Positions 45,804-56,705 of a stretch of DNA of 64,000 nucleotides are shown one piece after another (positions within the stretch are counted from its first letter, which is position 1; every line of letters starts with the position of its first letter). The stretch covers positions 130,750,018 to 130,814,017 of the forward strand of contig CM043968.1 in assembly GCA_014529385.2 (NCBI GenBank), given 5' to 3'. The stretch is from Adiantum capillus-veneris. Taxonomy: Eukaryota; Streptophyta; Polypodiopsida; Polypodiales; Pteridaceae. The position numbers and the translations under genes were made by a program. The notes beneath the pieces were generated by a model that was given only the letters and a program-made list of their open reading frames with translations, was not told the DNA's origin and made no database searches.

Positions 45804-46350
45804 TGTAACAGACTTGGACACTCCAAGTCAAAAATCAATCGCGACAGCACCAAATAACCACTTCAAAACAATTCACAGATCATAATAGATTTGCACTGGC
45901 ACGGCGGAGTTCCGTGCCTAGAGATATTGGCCCCAAAGACTGGCGGCCCTTTTGGTATTTCTTTTTGTATTAATCAATCATCAAAGTGCAAGAGAGTGGC
46001 TCAGGGTTGACTCTCAGACTCTGCGTCGAGATGCTCTGAGAAGTGAGGCCCTCACCACTAATTTAAAGGTTACAAGGGATGCCGAAAAGCAGAGCCCCAA
46101 AAGCTTTTAAAATAAAAAGCATAAGAGTTCAAAAGCTCTTCTCTCTCAAGTTCTCCTTTTTTTTTTGTTAAAAAAAAGCGTTCTCTTCAAAAGCGAAATT
46201 CGCGTCGCTCATCATTATTATTATTTTTTTTTCAACCTCCGCGATTTTCAAAAATAAGGGTTTCTGGCAAAAATTAGGGGTTGCAGGAATTTTAGGGTTT
46301 CTGGCAGAAATTAGGGTTTTTGCTGTCCGCCACGTCATCACTTTGTGACA
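45804..46350 (-). repeat. D 3' LTR (left)
   Basis: In forward view it runs from TGTAACAGACTTGGACACTC to CGTCATCACTTTGTGACA. TACCCCCTTCTTGAAAG, the complement of the polypurine tract, follows at 46,351. Confidence 0.92.
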
Positions 46351-46985
46351 TACCCCCTTCTTGAAAGCATTGTAATCGACCGCGATTATGCCTGCAAAAC
46401 CGACAAAAGCCATAAACCGTCTTAGCAGACACTGACTGTTAATACCTACGTACTAGGAGCACACATCTAGCACATGTACAAAATCGACAGTCACATCACA
46501 CTACATCACTGGACATCACTAGAAATCACAGGATATCACATGACATTCAACATTCATTCGGATCTTAGACCATGATTTATCGGCAATGTAGCTAGCAATC
46601 ACATCTAGGTCCAATCGGGACCTCAACGATGTCCGATTGACTAACCCCTATTGCAACCATGTCTATTCGAGATCAATCAGACCAAAATGACGCAGTCATT
46701 TCGGCTATCAGTTCTTGCACTCACAAGAAGTCAAGAACAAATCAGTATCATTATCAGGAATTCCATTTCATAAAGTCATCCAGCAGAATACAATCAGCTC
46801 TCAGTATCCTTGAAGCTCAAAGTGACATCAGTGACTTCAGTATCAAAATCGAGGCATCTGTTGACAAAGGAGCGGAGTAACTCCCCTCTTGTGCATCCCA
46901 CTGCACCATATCTTCGGCCAAGCTGAGTTTCTGGGTTTCGTTTGGAGTAGACTATGCTAAAGCAAAACATCGAGGTAAAGTTTCA
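46351..46985 (-). other. D 3' noncoding region
   Basis: Collinear with 35,416-36,012 of B. It includes the PPT and the TTAGCAGACACTGACTG block. No coding potential. Confidence 0.8.
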
Positions 46986-48290
46986 CAATCCGAGGAGTAT
47001 CTGCTAGGTCCTCCTCCTCCATCCACTTCGCATCAAATGCAGGAAAGTTCTTGAACTAAACCAAGAACCGCCTTTGGACTTTACCTTTCTTCGTATCGTT
47101 ATGTGCCAAAATCTCTTCAGGAACAAGGATCTCCTCGTTTCCTTCCACTTCGGGTTGCTCATCAGGTTCCCCATCATCAGGCACATCACCCTTAACAGGG
47201 TTCAAGAGACTCACATGCAATGCATTATGAATCCTCCAAGTATCTGGCAGTTTCAATCGGAAGGAGACATCATTTATCTTGTCAGTGATGTGGAAAGGTC
47301 CGTAGTATCGCATACTAAGCTTTGGAAAAAGCCTCTCCTTTTCCTTTTTCTTTCGTAAGCGTGCCTTCTCAAAAGTAAGAGCACCCAATCATTCTCCTTC
47401 AATTTCAAGTCGCGACGATGGCGATTCGTTGCCTTTTTCTGTCGTTCTTGAGACTCGTGCAAAGTCTCGCGAACCTCGGCAAAAGCAGTATCCAAATCTC
47501 GCGAATATTCATCCGCTTCAAATATCTAGTTTTTCGTACTCAGGAAGGATGGAACCTTCGCAACACTTTCAACAATCTCACATGGCGTCTTCCCCGGCGA
47601 AGAGTGTATCGTGTTATTGTAGGCAAATTCCACCAAAGGTAAGTTCTTTTCCCATTGAGTCTTCCGATCCGAGATACAAGACTTCAATAAATCTAAAATC
47701 ACTGAATTGGCAATCTCAAATTGCCCGTCAGTCTGCAAGTGGAACGATGACAAGAACTGCAACCGCATGCCAATGTTCTCCCAAATTGCCTTCCAAAACA
47801 AACTCATAAATCTGGGGTCTATGTTGGAGACAATCGTCTCAGACGTGCCATGTAATCTGAAAATCATCGCGATCATTCTGTATTCTTGGGAGATCAAAAA
47901 TGAAATCCATTGCAATACTTTCCTAGGGGTGGATGGGTATGGGTAAAGGCTGTAACAATCCCTTTGCCTTATGCCTGTCAAACTTGACCTTCTGGCATAC
48001 CAAGCAAGTGCGCACAACTCTTCCACGTCCTTTTTGAGTCACGACCAAAAGAAGTATCTCTCTACCCCTTTCATGGTGGTAGCAAGGCCTCGGTGACTCA
48101 TAAAAGGTGGACAGTGGCATTCAGTCATAACCTTTTCCTTCAACGACTGTGTAACGCACAACATAGTCTTTTTCATCAAGTAGCCTTCCGAAAGGGAGTA
48201 TCCAGCTACTGTCTCCCCATCCCGTATCCGTGTGAAAATATCTGCAAAATCTGTATCTGTGGCATACTGATCGACCATATCCTCAAAGCT
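46986..48290 (-). pseudogene. pol: D integrase and chromodomain relic
   Basis: In minus sense: TECHCPPFMSHRGLATTMKG and CLVCQKVKFDRHKAKG (zinc region), then a core lacking about 100 bp between QEYRMIAMIF and LHGTSETIV, then IDPRFMSLFW and LQTDGQFEIAN. A TAG interrupts before ATATTTGAAG, a 1-nt deletion precedes [15 protein letters not shown], and a TAG follows RRFLV in the chromodomain. The deletion, both TAGs and the 1-nt loss are at the same positions in B. Confidence 0.85.
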
Positions 48291-49593
48291 CCTATGATGT
48301 ATCGCGGAAACAGCCAGACAAACGGTTTCCGAGACAAAGCATCTGCCACCACATTCTTCTGTCCCTGCACATGGTGTCATGGACAATCTGGAAGTGGAAC
48401 TGTGACAAGATGTTCGCCCACCGCATTTGCTTTTCCGAAAGCTGCTTCTGTGACAAGAAGTAGCGCAAGCTCTGATGGTCTGTAAAGACAGTAAAATCCG
48501 CTCCGAGTAGGTAGTGCCGCCACTGAGTAAGAGCATGGATAACTGCCAAAAGCTCCTTCTCATAGATCTGTGCTGTCATCTCCGGCCTAGAGAACAATCG
48601 ACTCTCGTAAGCTATGACATGGCCTTCTTGCATCAAGACCGCACCCAGACTACGACCACAAGCATCACAATATACTTCAAATGACTTTTGCAAGTCCGGC
48701 AAAGTCAAAATAGGTCCCGTAGTCAATTTCTCTTTCAGTGTCCGAAAGGCAGTCACCTCTGTGGGTCCCCACGAAAAAGGTACTCCTTTCTGTGTCAAGG
48801 TATGCAAAGGGGAAGCAACCTCCGCAAACTTTCGTATGAACCGCCTGTAGTACGAACACAGTCCCAAGAAGCTTCTAACTTCATGGACATTCCTCAAATC
48901 GGGCCAATCACGGATAGTCTCTATCTTGGCCGGGTCCATTTGCACTCCTGCTGTGCTGACACAATGTGTCCCAAAAAGTTTATCTCTGGTAGGAAAAATT
49001 CACTTTTCTCAGCATTAATCACTAACGTGTGATATCGTAATGCCTGAAAGACTTGAAGCAGATGATCTCTGTGTTCTGCCTCATTCTCGGAGAAAGCAAT
49101 GATGTCGTCAAAGAAAGTGCCAACAAATAGCCTGTACTCTCGAAAAATCCTGTCCGTCATCCGGTTAAATGTCCCAGGAGCATTGGTTATGCCAAAAGGC
49201 ATCAGCAAAAACTCAAATAACCCAAAAGTCGTCCGAAAAGGTGTCTTGTAGACATCTCCTGGTGCTATCCTGATCTGATGATATCCACTCTTCAAGTCAA
49301 TCCTGCTAAAGCACGAGAATCCCTGTAACCTGTCGAGTATATCATCGATCTTAGGAATCGGAAATCTGTTCTTGATGGTGATTTCGTTGAGAGTGCTATA
49401 ATCGATGCACATTCTCCAAGATCCGTCTTTCTTCAAAAACCAACAACACTGGAGAGCAATACGGTGAAGTACTAGGCTGGACAAGACCCTTTTCCAAGAG
49501 GTCTTTCACTAGGTTCATAATCTTTTCATTATGTACGCGGCTCACACGGTAAGGTGGCCGATTCGGTGGCGTGCTTCCAGGTATCAGAATCAA
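48291..49593 (-). pseudogene. pol: D RT and RNase H
   Basis: PPYRVSRVHNEKIMN starts the RT. The shift at VFEERR matches B. KKDGSWRMCIDYSTLNEI, MPFGITNAPGTFNRM and FVGTFFDDIIAFS follow, with the catalytic FFDD intact. A second shift at SAQQECKW matches B. RNase H has YCDACGRS, YEKELLAVI and FTDHQSLRYF, so its acidic residues are intact. Confidence 0.87.
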
Positions 49594-50072
49594 TGGTTTG
49601 ATCTTCAGGCCCTCTGAAAAGCAATCGGCATGAGTGTGGAGAAAAATCTTGGCGTTCTTTTGATCAAGTCAAAACATATTCAACCTTTATCCAGCATTCA
49701 GTTCTCTCCCAAAAGAATGAGTAAGAAATTGAAGTTCATCAAGTACAATCTCTAAGCCCTTCATTTATCAAAGTCGCTTTCTCGACCCGGTGGTCATCCA
49801 CGGCGTAGTTGTTGTGGTACCAAGGGATCCTGAGTAGAACGTCACTCGCGTGCCCTGAACACCCCTATCATTGCAAACAAAGTTTGTCAATGCTCGGTGT
49901 AATGGAAACATCTCATCCGGGTGCCAGTCGAACTACCTCTGCCTGTGGCGTCGGCGTAATTCCAAATCGAGCCGCCAATTCCAAGTGAAAAGAAGTTGGC
50001 CTTGGATCCTTCAAAAGAGCTTCCTGATCCTTCACTTTGTCCCAAAAGCGGCAAAGTTTGTACTTTCATTCA
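49594..50072 (-). pseudogene. D protease relic
   Basis: Broken in all frames like B 27,260-27,800. Pieces such as GIGGSIWNY and LINEGLRDCT remain. No active-site DSG can be read. Confidence 0.7.
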
Positions 50073-51679
50073 TTAGATTCGGTGTAGGTCCCACGCCATG
50101 TGGTACCAGTTCTGCTTTTCTGTCTGCCTTTTCTCAGCTGCTCTCGAACTCTCAGGCCTGTCGTCGTCTTTATCATTCTGTTCTTTCTGTGCCTTTTTAG
50201 GGCACTTCGCGGAGATATGTCCATGTTCCCCGCATCCGAAGCACTTCCCCTCTCTGATGAAGCGAGCTCTCTCCTCAAGAGTAAGCTTGGGTCGTGCTTC
50301 CTTTTTCTCTGGGTTGCTCTTTTTCTTTCTACTTTCATTCCCAGAAGTCTGTTCGGCTCGTTGTGTCATGGCCTTATCTGTGGGGTAGGTCAAACTGCTA
50401 GAGTGAATGGCAAAGCCCCGCTTCGCATGACTCATCAACTCCTAAATAGAAGCTGACTTCTGTTCCACGCAGTGATCTCGGATCTCTGTAGGTAGACCCA
50501 AGGTAAACCGCTGAATCTGTTCTCTGAACGAGATCTTCTTGAATGAAGAGGCGGGTAGAAAAGAGTTCGAGAATCTTTCACAGTAAGAATTCACTGTATC
50601 GCTCTTGGTCATCTTGAGATGGTTCCAAGCAGCTCGTATATCTCGCTCAAACTCTTGAGTCAACCAAGAAGAAATAAAAAGCCTCTTGAATTTCAGCCTT
50701 GTAACTGGCACAGTCTTGCTTAATAGAAGCGTGGACCACCAAGTACGAGCATTCCCCTTAAAATAAGAGGCAACTCTCCGAATCTTGGAGTGCACTGAAT
50801 AGCGTCCTCCCGCGAAAGCGATGTCAAACTGCTGTATAAAAGACAAAGCCTTCGAAGCATCTGAGTATCCTGAAAAAGTATCAAACTTGATCGAGTGGCC
50901 ACCTTCAAACTCTCGGACTTTCTTGCTTTTATCTTCGAGAAAGTCATATTGGTTGGCTTTGTAAAAATTCTTCTTGTTCGCATAAAACTTTCCGTCATCG
51001 GAATCTGAGCTGTCTGTAGACGAGGCCTCAGTAGAACTGTCAGTCTCTGGGCGAGATGTAGCCGTCTTTTCCTTTTTCTTGCCCTTTCCGAAGCTTTGTT
51101 TCTTGCTTCGCTTTTTACCTTTTTTGTCTTCTTCGCTCGAATCCGAGGAGCTAGAAGAACTATCATAAGAAGAAGAAGAAGAACTACTGGGTACTCCTTC
51201 AAATCGAACACGCTTCTTCTTCTTTTTTTTTGCCTTGTCAAAAAGTCGACCGACGACCCAAATATCCCGAAAAGTCAGTGCCTTTCTTCTGCTTTTTGCC
51301 GTGCTTTTTGCCTTTCTTTTGCGCGTCAAAAAGCTGAGCAATCCGTGCATCAACCACGTTCTCCAGTTCCTTCTCCGTATATTTTCTTGGAGGCAGAAGG
51401 TTTCTTGAGAGCGGGTTTCGGGAGTGGTGTTGTGGTTCTTTGCCACTCCATCTGTACCTCTTCCAAAGAGGTCTGGTTCATATATTTTGCCATCTTCGGG
51501 TCCTTGGCAAACTTGAGCATCATCTTTGTTGCATCACCAATCAATTGACGACGCTCCATCTCTCTTTGCTCCGCCTAAGTAGGCCGAGGCGGGCCATACT
51601 CCTTGTCTGAATCTTCGTTGTGATCCCAGCCCGCATCTCCAGATGCAGAGGGAGTCGACTGATCATTGCCTGAAGCCAT
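50073..51679 (-). pseudogene. gag: D gag, broken at three or more points
   Basis: ATG at 51,679 opens MASGNDQSTPSASGD. A TAG near 51,578 replaces Gln and the frame resumes with MERRQLIGDATKMM. The same 1-nt deletion as in B follows KKIY. The next frame (to 50,442) has the poly-Ser, acidic and Lys-rich domain, capsid motifs (IKFDTFSGYSDASKALSFIQQFD, ARTWWSTL, QRFTLGLPTEIRDHC) and a TAG after KSASI. The zinc knuckle CFGCGEHGHISAKC lies at about 50,240. Confidence 0.87.
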
Positions 51680-51740
51680 AGGTGCTGCGGAAAAAAAAAA
51701 ATTCGCGGATCGGATTTCTTGTAGAAGAGAAATCGGCCGT

Positions 51741-51753
51741 GCTCTGATACCAC
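51741..51753 (-). other. D primer-binding site
   Basis: GCTCTGATACCAC is the complement of GTGGTATCAGAGC, directly adjoining the 5' LTR; a perfect tRNA-Met type site. Confidence 0.9.
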
Positions 51754-52298
51754 TGTAACAGACTTGGACACTCCAAGTCAAAAATCAATCGCGACAGCAC
51801 CAAATAACCACTTCAAAACAATTCACAGATCACAATAGATTTGCACTGGGCCGGCGGAGTTCCGTGCCTAGAGATATTGGCCCCAAAGACTGTCGCCCCT
51901 TTCGGTATTTCTTTTTGTATTAATCAATCATCAAAGTACAAGAGAGTGGCTCGGGGTTCACTCTCAGACTCTGCGTCCAGATGCTCTGACAAGTGAGGCC
52001 CTCACCACTAATTTAAAGGTTACAAGGGATGCCCAAAAGCAGAGTCCCAAAATCTTTTAAAATAAAAAGCATAAGAGTTTAAAAGCTCTTCTCTCTCAAG
52101 TTCTCCTTTTTATTTTGTTTAAAAAAAGCATTCTCTTCAAAAGCGAAATTCGCGTCGCTCATCATTATTATTATTATTATTTTTTGAACCTCCGCGATTT
52201 CCGGAAATTAGGGTTTCTGGCAAAAATTAGGGTTTGCAGGAATTTTAGGATTTCTGGCAAAATTTAGGGTTTTTGCTGTCCGTCATCACTTTGTGACA
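51754..52298 (-). repeat. D 5' LTR (right)
   Basis: Pairs with 45,804-46,350. It keeps the R motif as CGCCCCTTTCGGTATTTC near 51,893. A small deletion removes a few bases of CGCCACGTCATCAC near 52,281. Confidence 0.92.
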
Positions 52299-52303
52299 TA
52301 TAC

Positions 52304-53681
52304 CCTCTGATTTCTGCCCAAAAACAGTAAATTCAGCACGCTGTATTTACTGGTTTTTGCCCTGTTTTCACCCGCAGACGGGAAGTGGTCGGCACTGGAT
52401 TTCGTATGGTAAGAGGATGTCTAGGCTCAGAGCAAGATCATATAGGTCCCCCCGTCGCACTTAGCAAGTTGGTGGATACTAGGAAGTGAACTCAATTAAG
52501 GCGTAAAGTCAAGGTGGGAGTACCAACAAAAAGTATCCGACGGTTGGGCTACATTGCACTTTTGGATGCGGTCCTAATGAGGATAGATGGTCAGAAGACC
52601 AGTGGGAGCCCAATGGAAGCATCTCCTAAAATTTAGGGAACTGCTATTTTGGGCCGAGAAATGTGTTCGCGTCATTACCTGCGGTATGACTAGGGGAACA
52701 TTTTACAACTTTGCCGCGAAGTCAACTGGGCAACCGGTCAGGATATTTTTAAGCGGCGAACCCGAAACGGGAAAATGCTTGAAAATGCGCCAAGTGGCAA
52801 ATTCTCATGCACTTGCCTCTTGCAGAAAAATGGGCGCTGATTTTTAAGCTGGGAGAGGCCTCATTATGCAATTTGTCACAGGTTAAGAGCTATGGAGTGC
52901 TTCCTTTCCCCCTCATGTATAGTGTGGTGCTAGGAGTGATGCCCTGCACACTACACACTGCTCTCTCTCCCCTACGTGCAGTTATGTGATGCCCCACAAG
53001 AGGGCTCCTCATTTGATTGATGTGCAGCTGTGTGGGTCCATGCTTTTGTGCTGAGGCAAGAGCCTCCTTGAGCAGGAACAGGGGTAGCTAGCTGCTACTC
53101 CAAAGCAGGCACTAGTGAGGGTCATAACCTCACCATACAGGTGCAAAATCAGCGCTGTGTATGCGCTGTAATTTTACTGTTTTCCAGCCATACGAACGCC
53201 AGAACCTTTGGGAATCGTGCCCCATTGGCAGAGGACAGTTAGGGGCTGTTTGGGGCTGAAAACAGGGCTAAAACCAGTAAATACAGCGTGGTGAATTTAC
53301 TGTTTTTGGGCAGGAATCAGAGGGTATACGCTAGTGCAAGTGAGTTCTAGCAGGGGAATTGGTTTCGCGCAAGTTTTGGGGCTGTTATGTTACCGAAATT
53401 TGGCCAAAGCAGATGGTATCTAGGTGGATACACGTGAAGGATTCCCAGGACCTTACCTTGTAAGTTACCTACCTAAAGAATAAAGAAATACCGAAAGGGG
53501 TGCCAATTTTGGGGCCTACAGGTTGTCGGTGTTTGCTCGGAGCATTCTAGTTTCTGAGCCGTGTGTGTGATTAAGTGTTAATCCCCTTTACAGGTCTCCT
53601 TTGCAAAGTGCTCTGTGTGTGTGTCTAAAGTAAAGAATTTCGGGTGAAAGCCAACGCCTACCGCCCTACGGGCCGGTTTCA
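52304..53681 (+). repeat. Inverted part of the H 3' LTR region
   Basis: After the rest of the left arm (to about 52,362), this + oriented block reads X (52,363-52,883), Z (52,884-53,254) and an R-U5 arm (53,255-53,681) ending GGGCCGGTTTCA. X is the inverse of 56,706-57,213 in the H 5' LTR. The arm is the inverse of 45,447-45,803 plus 52,304-52,362. GAATAAAGAAATACC and the R motif lie near 53,480. An open frame at 52,587-52,847 (GQPVRIFLSGEPETGKCL) has an inverse counterpart at 56,792-56,974; I do not recognise it and give it no function. Confidence 0.75.
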
Positions 53682-53842
53682 GAAACTACCGTTCACATTG
53701 GCCATGCAATGTCCGGCTGTTTGCTACTTCGAGAAGAGGGTCCCAAAAACAAAACAAAACCCCTTGGAAAGAAACCAACAACTAAAGTTAGCAGTTGCCA
53801 CGTCCTCGTGACATAGTTAACAGTTGCCACGTCTCCGTGACA
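53682..53842 (-). repeat. H 3' LTR, U3 start
   Basis: In minus sense it starts TGTCACGGAGACGTGGCAAC, with a second GACGTGGCAAC nearby, and ends GTAGTTTC. A direct copy is at 57,207-57,367. The polypurine tract (complement of TACCCCCCTCTTGAAA) follows at 53,843. Confidence 0.85.
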
Positions 53843-54013
53843 TACCCCCCTCTTGAAATCGCAAACGTCCTCGATTGCATATCATAAATACACGCCAGTG
53901 ATGATCTTGTGCTATTAACACTCTTTTATCATCGCATGTATCCACAAGAAAGGTCATAACATATAGATACAAATGACTTAATGAGGCCTTCATACTTTTG
54001 TCATTTCCATCTA

Positions 54014-55945
54014 TTACACTGAATTCATATGTACATTTGATGTACTAGCTCTATCATTACCCCTCCTTTGCACACGTTGGGTTGGGGCATAAGTAGGCTG
54101 TAACCCAAAGGCTTCAAGGTAAAGCTGCAATACATTTGGTGACTCTGACAATTCATGCTCTTCCATCCACTTTGCATCCATAGGCGGATAGTTCTTGAAC
54201 CTCACCAAATAGCGTCTTGCAACTTGTCCTTTAACTTTTCTGTCCTTATGTGCCAAAACTTGCTCAGGTACCAGGATCTCATCAAGTTCTTCAACTTCTG
54301 GCTGATTCTCATCTGGCATATCTTCTAGCACATCACCCACGAAGGGTCTTAGAAGACTCACATGAAACGCATTATGAATCTTCCACGCATCACGCAATTT
54401 CAGCCTGTAAGCCACATCGCTGATCTTGTCAAGCACTTGAAAAGACCCATAGTAACACATGCTGAGCTTAGGAAACAGCCGTTCCTTGCCCTTCATCTTC
54501 TTTAACCTTGCCTTTTCGAATCTTAATAGAACCCAATCACCAGGTGATAGTAGCAATTCACGACGGTGACGATCAGCAGCCTTTTTCTGCTTTGCTTGAG
54601 TCTTCTCCAAGGCAACTTTAATCTTCTTATACATCTCATCCATGTTCTCAACATATCGATCTGCCTCAAAGATCTTGACCTTTGTATGCAAAATGGGAGT
54701 AACCTTTTTGCCGCCTTCAACAATCTCAAAAGGTGCTTTGCCAGTAGACGAATGAACCGTATTATTGTACGCATACTCAAGCATAGGCAAATACTGTTCC
54801 CACTTGCCCTTATTATCTGACACATAGCATTTCAGCAGATCTAAGACGGTAGAATTAGTCTCTTCTGACTGTCCATCAGTTTGTGGATGAAACGAAGACG
54901 AAAACTTGAGCGTAGTGCCCATGTTCTCAAACAATCCTCTCCAGAACAAACTGGTCATGCGAGGATCACGATCACCGATAATCGATTGTGGCATACCATG
55001 GTACTTTAACACATTGTACATGAACAAGCGTGCCAGCTGATCAGATTTTATCTTCTTCCTGACATGGATAAAATGGGGCTGCTTGCTGAACCTGCAGATA
55101 ATGGTCCATATACCATCACTCCCTGTTGGCGTCCTTGGAAGATCAAAGATAAAGTCCATAGCAATGCTTTCCCATGGCTTATCCAGAATCGGCAGTGGTT
55201 GTAACAACCCTGGTGCCTTTTGCCTGTCAAACTTGACCTTTTGGGAAACTATGCATGCTCGCACAAAGGCATCCACATCTCTCCTCAAGGTAGGCGAATA
55301 GAAGAATGTCTTTACCGCTTTAACTGTTGCATCAATGCCACGATGCCCTGCATACGGTGGGACATGACTCTCTTCCATGACCTTATGTCGCAGTGGCCTA
55401 GTGACACAAAGTCTGCCATGCATCATCATAAAACCATCTCTGAGGAGGTAGTGCTCGTGATGTTGCCCCTCTTGTAATTGTTCAAAGATCCTTGCAAAAT
55501 CTTCATTAGCAGTATACTGTTCCTTCATGTCATCTAACTCATGATGATAAGGATTTGACACAGCTGAAATTTGTGGCTTTCTTGATAACGCATCAGCCAC
55601 AACATTCTTCTTGCCTTCCACATGCATAATCTGGAAGTGGAACATGGAAAGAATGTTTGCCCATCGCATATGCTTTTCGGATAACTTTGACTGTGTCAAG
55701 AAGTATCGCAAGGTCTGATGATCTGTTTGGACAACAAAATCAGCACCTAAGAGGTAGTGCTTCCAGCTAGAAAGCGCATGAATCACGGCCAAGAGCTCTT
55801 TCTCATAGACTTGCATAGTCCTCTCTGGCCCTTGCAAAATTCGGCTTTCATAAGCTTCTACCCGTCCATCTTGCATTAGCGCTGCTCCGATGCTACTGCC
55901 ACACGCGTCACACTGGACCACAAATGACTTCCTGAGATCTGGCAA
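54014..55945 (-). CDS. pol: H RNase H, integrase and chromodomain, 643-codon open frame
   Basis: A single open frame covers RNase H (QCDACGSS, YEKELLAVI, QTDHQTLRYF, VVADALS), the integrase zinc region (HVPPYAGHRGIDATVK), the core (MDFIFDLP, IGDRDPRMTS, QTDGQSEETN) and a linker (PKLSMCYYGSFQVL, HNAFHVSLLRP). It ends in a chromodomain-like region (VPEQVLAHKDRK, RRYLVRFKNYPPMDAKWM) and a basic tail. The D-D-E residues are present. However, the second zinc Cys is Ser (CIVSQ for CxxCQ), and the VDRFSK motif reads ICRFSK. It is the longest clean pol frame in the window, but its upstream RT is frameshifted and truncated, so the element is dead. Confidence 0.85.
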   Translation of the reverse strand: MPDLRKSFVVQCDACGSSIGAALMQDGRVEAYESRILQGPERTMQVYEKELLAVIHALSSWKHYLLGADFVVQTDHQTLRYFLTQSKLSEKHMRWANILSMFHFQIMHVEGKKNVVADALSRKPQISAVSNPYHHELDDMKEQYTANEDFARIFEQLQEGQHHEHYLLRDGFMMMHGRLCVTRPLRHKVMEESHVPPYAGHRGIDATVKAVKTFFYSPTLRRDVDAFVRACIVSQKVKFDRQKAPGLLQPLPILDKPWESIAMDFIFDLPRTPTGSDGIWTIICRFSKQPHFIHVRKKIKSDQLARLFMYNVLKYHGMPQSIIGDRDPRMTSLFWRGLFENMGTTLKFSSSFHPQTDGQSEETNSTVLDLLKCYVSDNKGKWEQYLPMLEYAYNNTVHSSTGKAPFEIVEGGKKVTPILHTKVKIFEADRYVENMDEMYKKIKVALEKTQAKQKKAADRHRRELLLSPGDWVLLRFEKARLKKMKGKERLFPKLSMCYYGSFQVLDKISDVAYRLKLRDAWKIHNAFHVSLLRPFVGDVLEDMPDENQPEVEELDEILVPEQVLAHKDRKVKGQVARRYLVRFKNYPPMDAKWMEEHELSESPNVLQLYLEAFGLQPTYAPTQRVQRRGNDRASTSNVHMNSV

Positions 55946-56006
55946 AACAATAACTGGATCTGAAATTTTCCTTTAAGAGACTAAAAGCTGAAATCTCTTT
56001 TTGGGT

Positions 56007-56705
56007 CTATCTGAAAGTGACATCTTTCTTTTGCAATGCGTGAAGAGGCGATGCTATCTCTGCAAAATTTCTGATAAACCTTCTATAGTAGGAACACAAT
56101 CCCAAGAAAATTCTGACATCGTGCACAGTCTTCAAGTCTGGCCATGTCTTGATAGCTTCGACTTTTGCGGGATCCATTCTAACACCATCCTTTGAGACTA
56201 TGTGGCCCAGAAAGTGGATCTCTTCAAGGAAGAATTCACTTTTCTTAGGATTGACAACTAACTTGTGACTGCGCAGCTCTTCGAACACAATGGTCAAGTG
56301 ACGCCTATGCTCCTCTTCATTCTTCGAATACACTATCATGTCATCGAAGAACGTTCCAACAAACTGTTGATGAGAGCGGAAAATTCGGTCCATCATTTTG
56401 TTGAACGTGGCAGGAGCATTTGTTAGCCCAAACGGCATCACTAGAAACTCATAAAGACCAATGTCGTTCTAAACGCAGTCTTGTGCACATCCTCTGGCCT
56501 TAAACGAATCTGATGGTACCCACTCTTAAGGTCTATGGTGCTGAAAATTGCAGCATCCTCTAAATGATCGAGGCTTGTGACAAATGTTCTAAACGCAGTC
56601 TTGTGCACATCCTCTGGCCTTAAACAAATCTGATGGTGCCCACTCTTAATGTCTATCGTGCTGAAAATTGCAGCATCCTCTAAATGATCGAGGCCTGTGA
56701 CAAAT
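56007..56705 (-). pseudogene. pol: H RT with in-frame 120-bp tandem duplication
   Basis: The first part (56,705-56,441) reads [20 protein letters not shown] then repeats itself. 56,466-56,585 and 56,586-56,705 are two 120-bp units, 40 codons each, differing at only a few bases. A frame change near 56,441 leads to MPFGLTNAPATFNKM and FVGTFFDDMIVYS (catalytic FFDD), then PKKSEFFLEEIHFLGHIVS. RT palm sequence upstream of the duplicated motif is missing. Confidence 0.85.

Larger units (their letters stand above)
45804..52298 (-). mobile_element. Element D: full-length defective chromovirus, sister of B
   Basis: 6,495 bp with LTRs at 45,804-46,350 and 51,754-52,298 and a perfect TSD TATAC (45,799-45,803 and 52,299-52,303). 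It is collinear with B minus its insertions and shares its inactivating lesions. In the first 290 bp I count about a dozen LTR-LTR differences, roughly 96% identity. Confidence 0.93.

Noticed and set aside
52587-52847. Possible gene with GQPVRIFLSGEPETGKCL, with an inverse copy at 56,792-56,974
   Set aside because: Both lie in the X block of the H LTR region and differ by scattered changes. There is no known domain, and open length alone is weak evidence.
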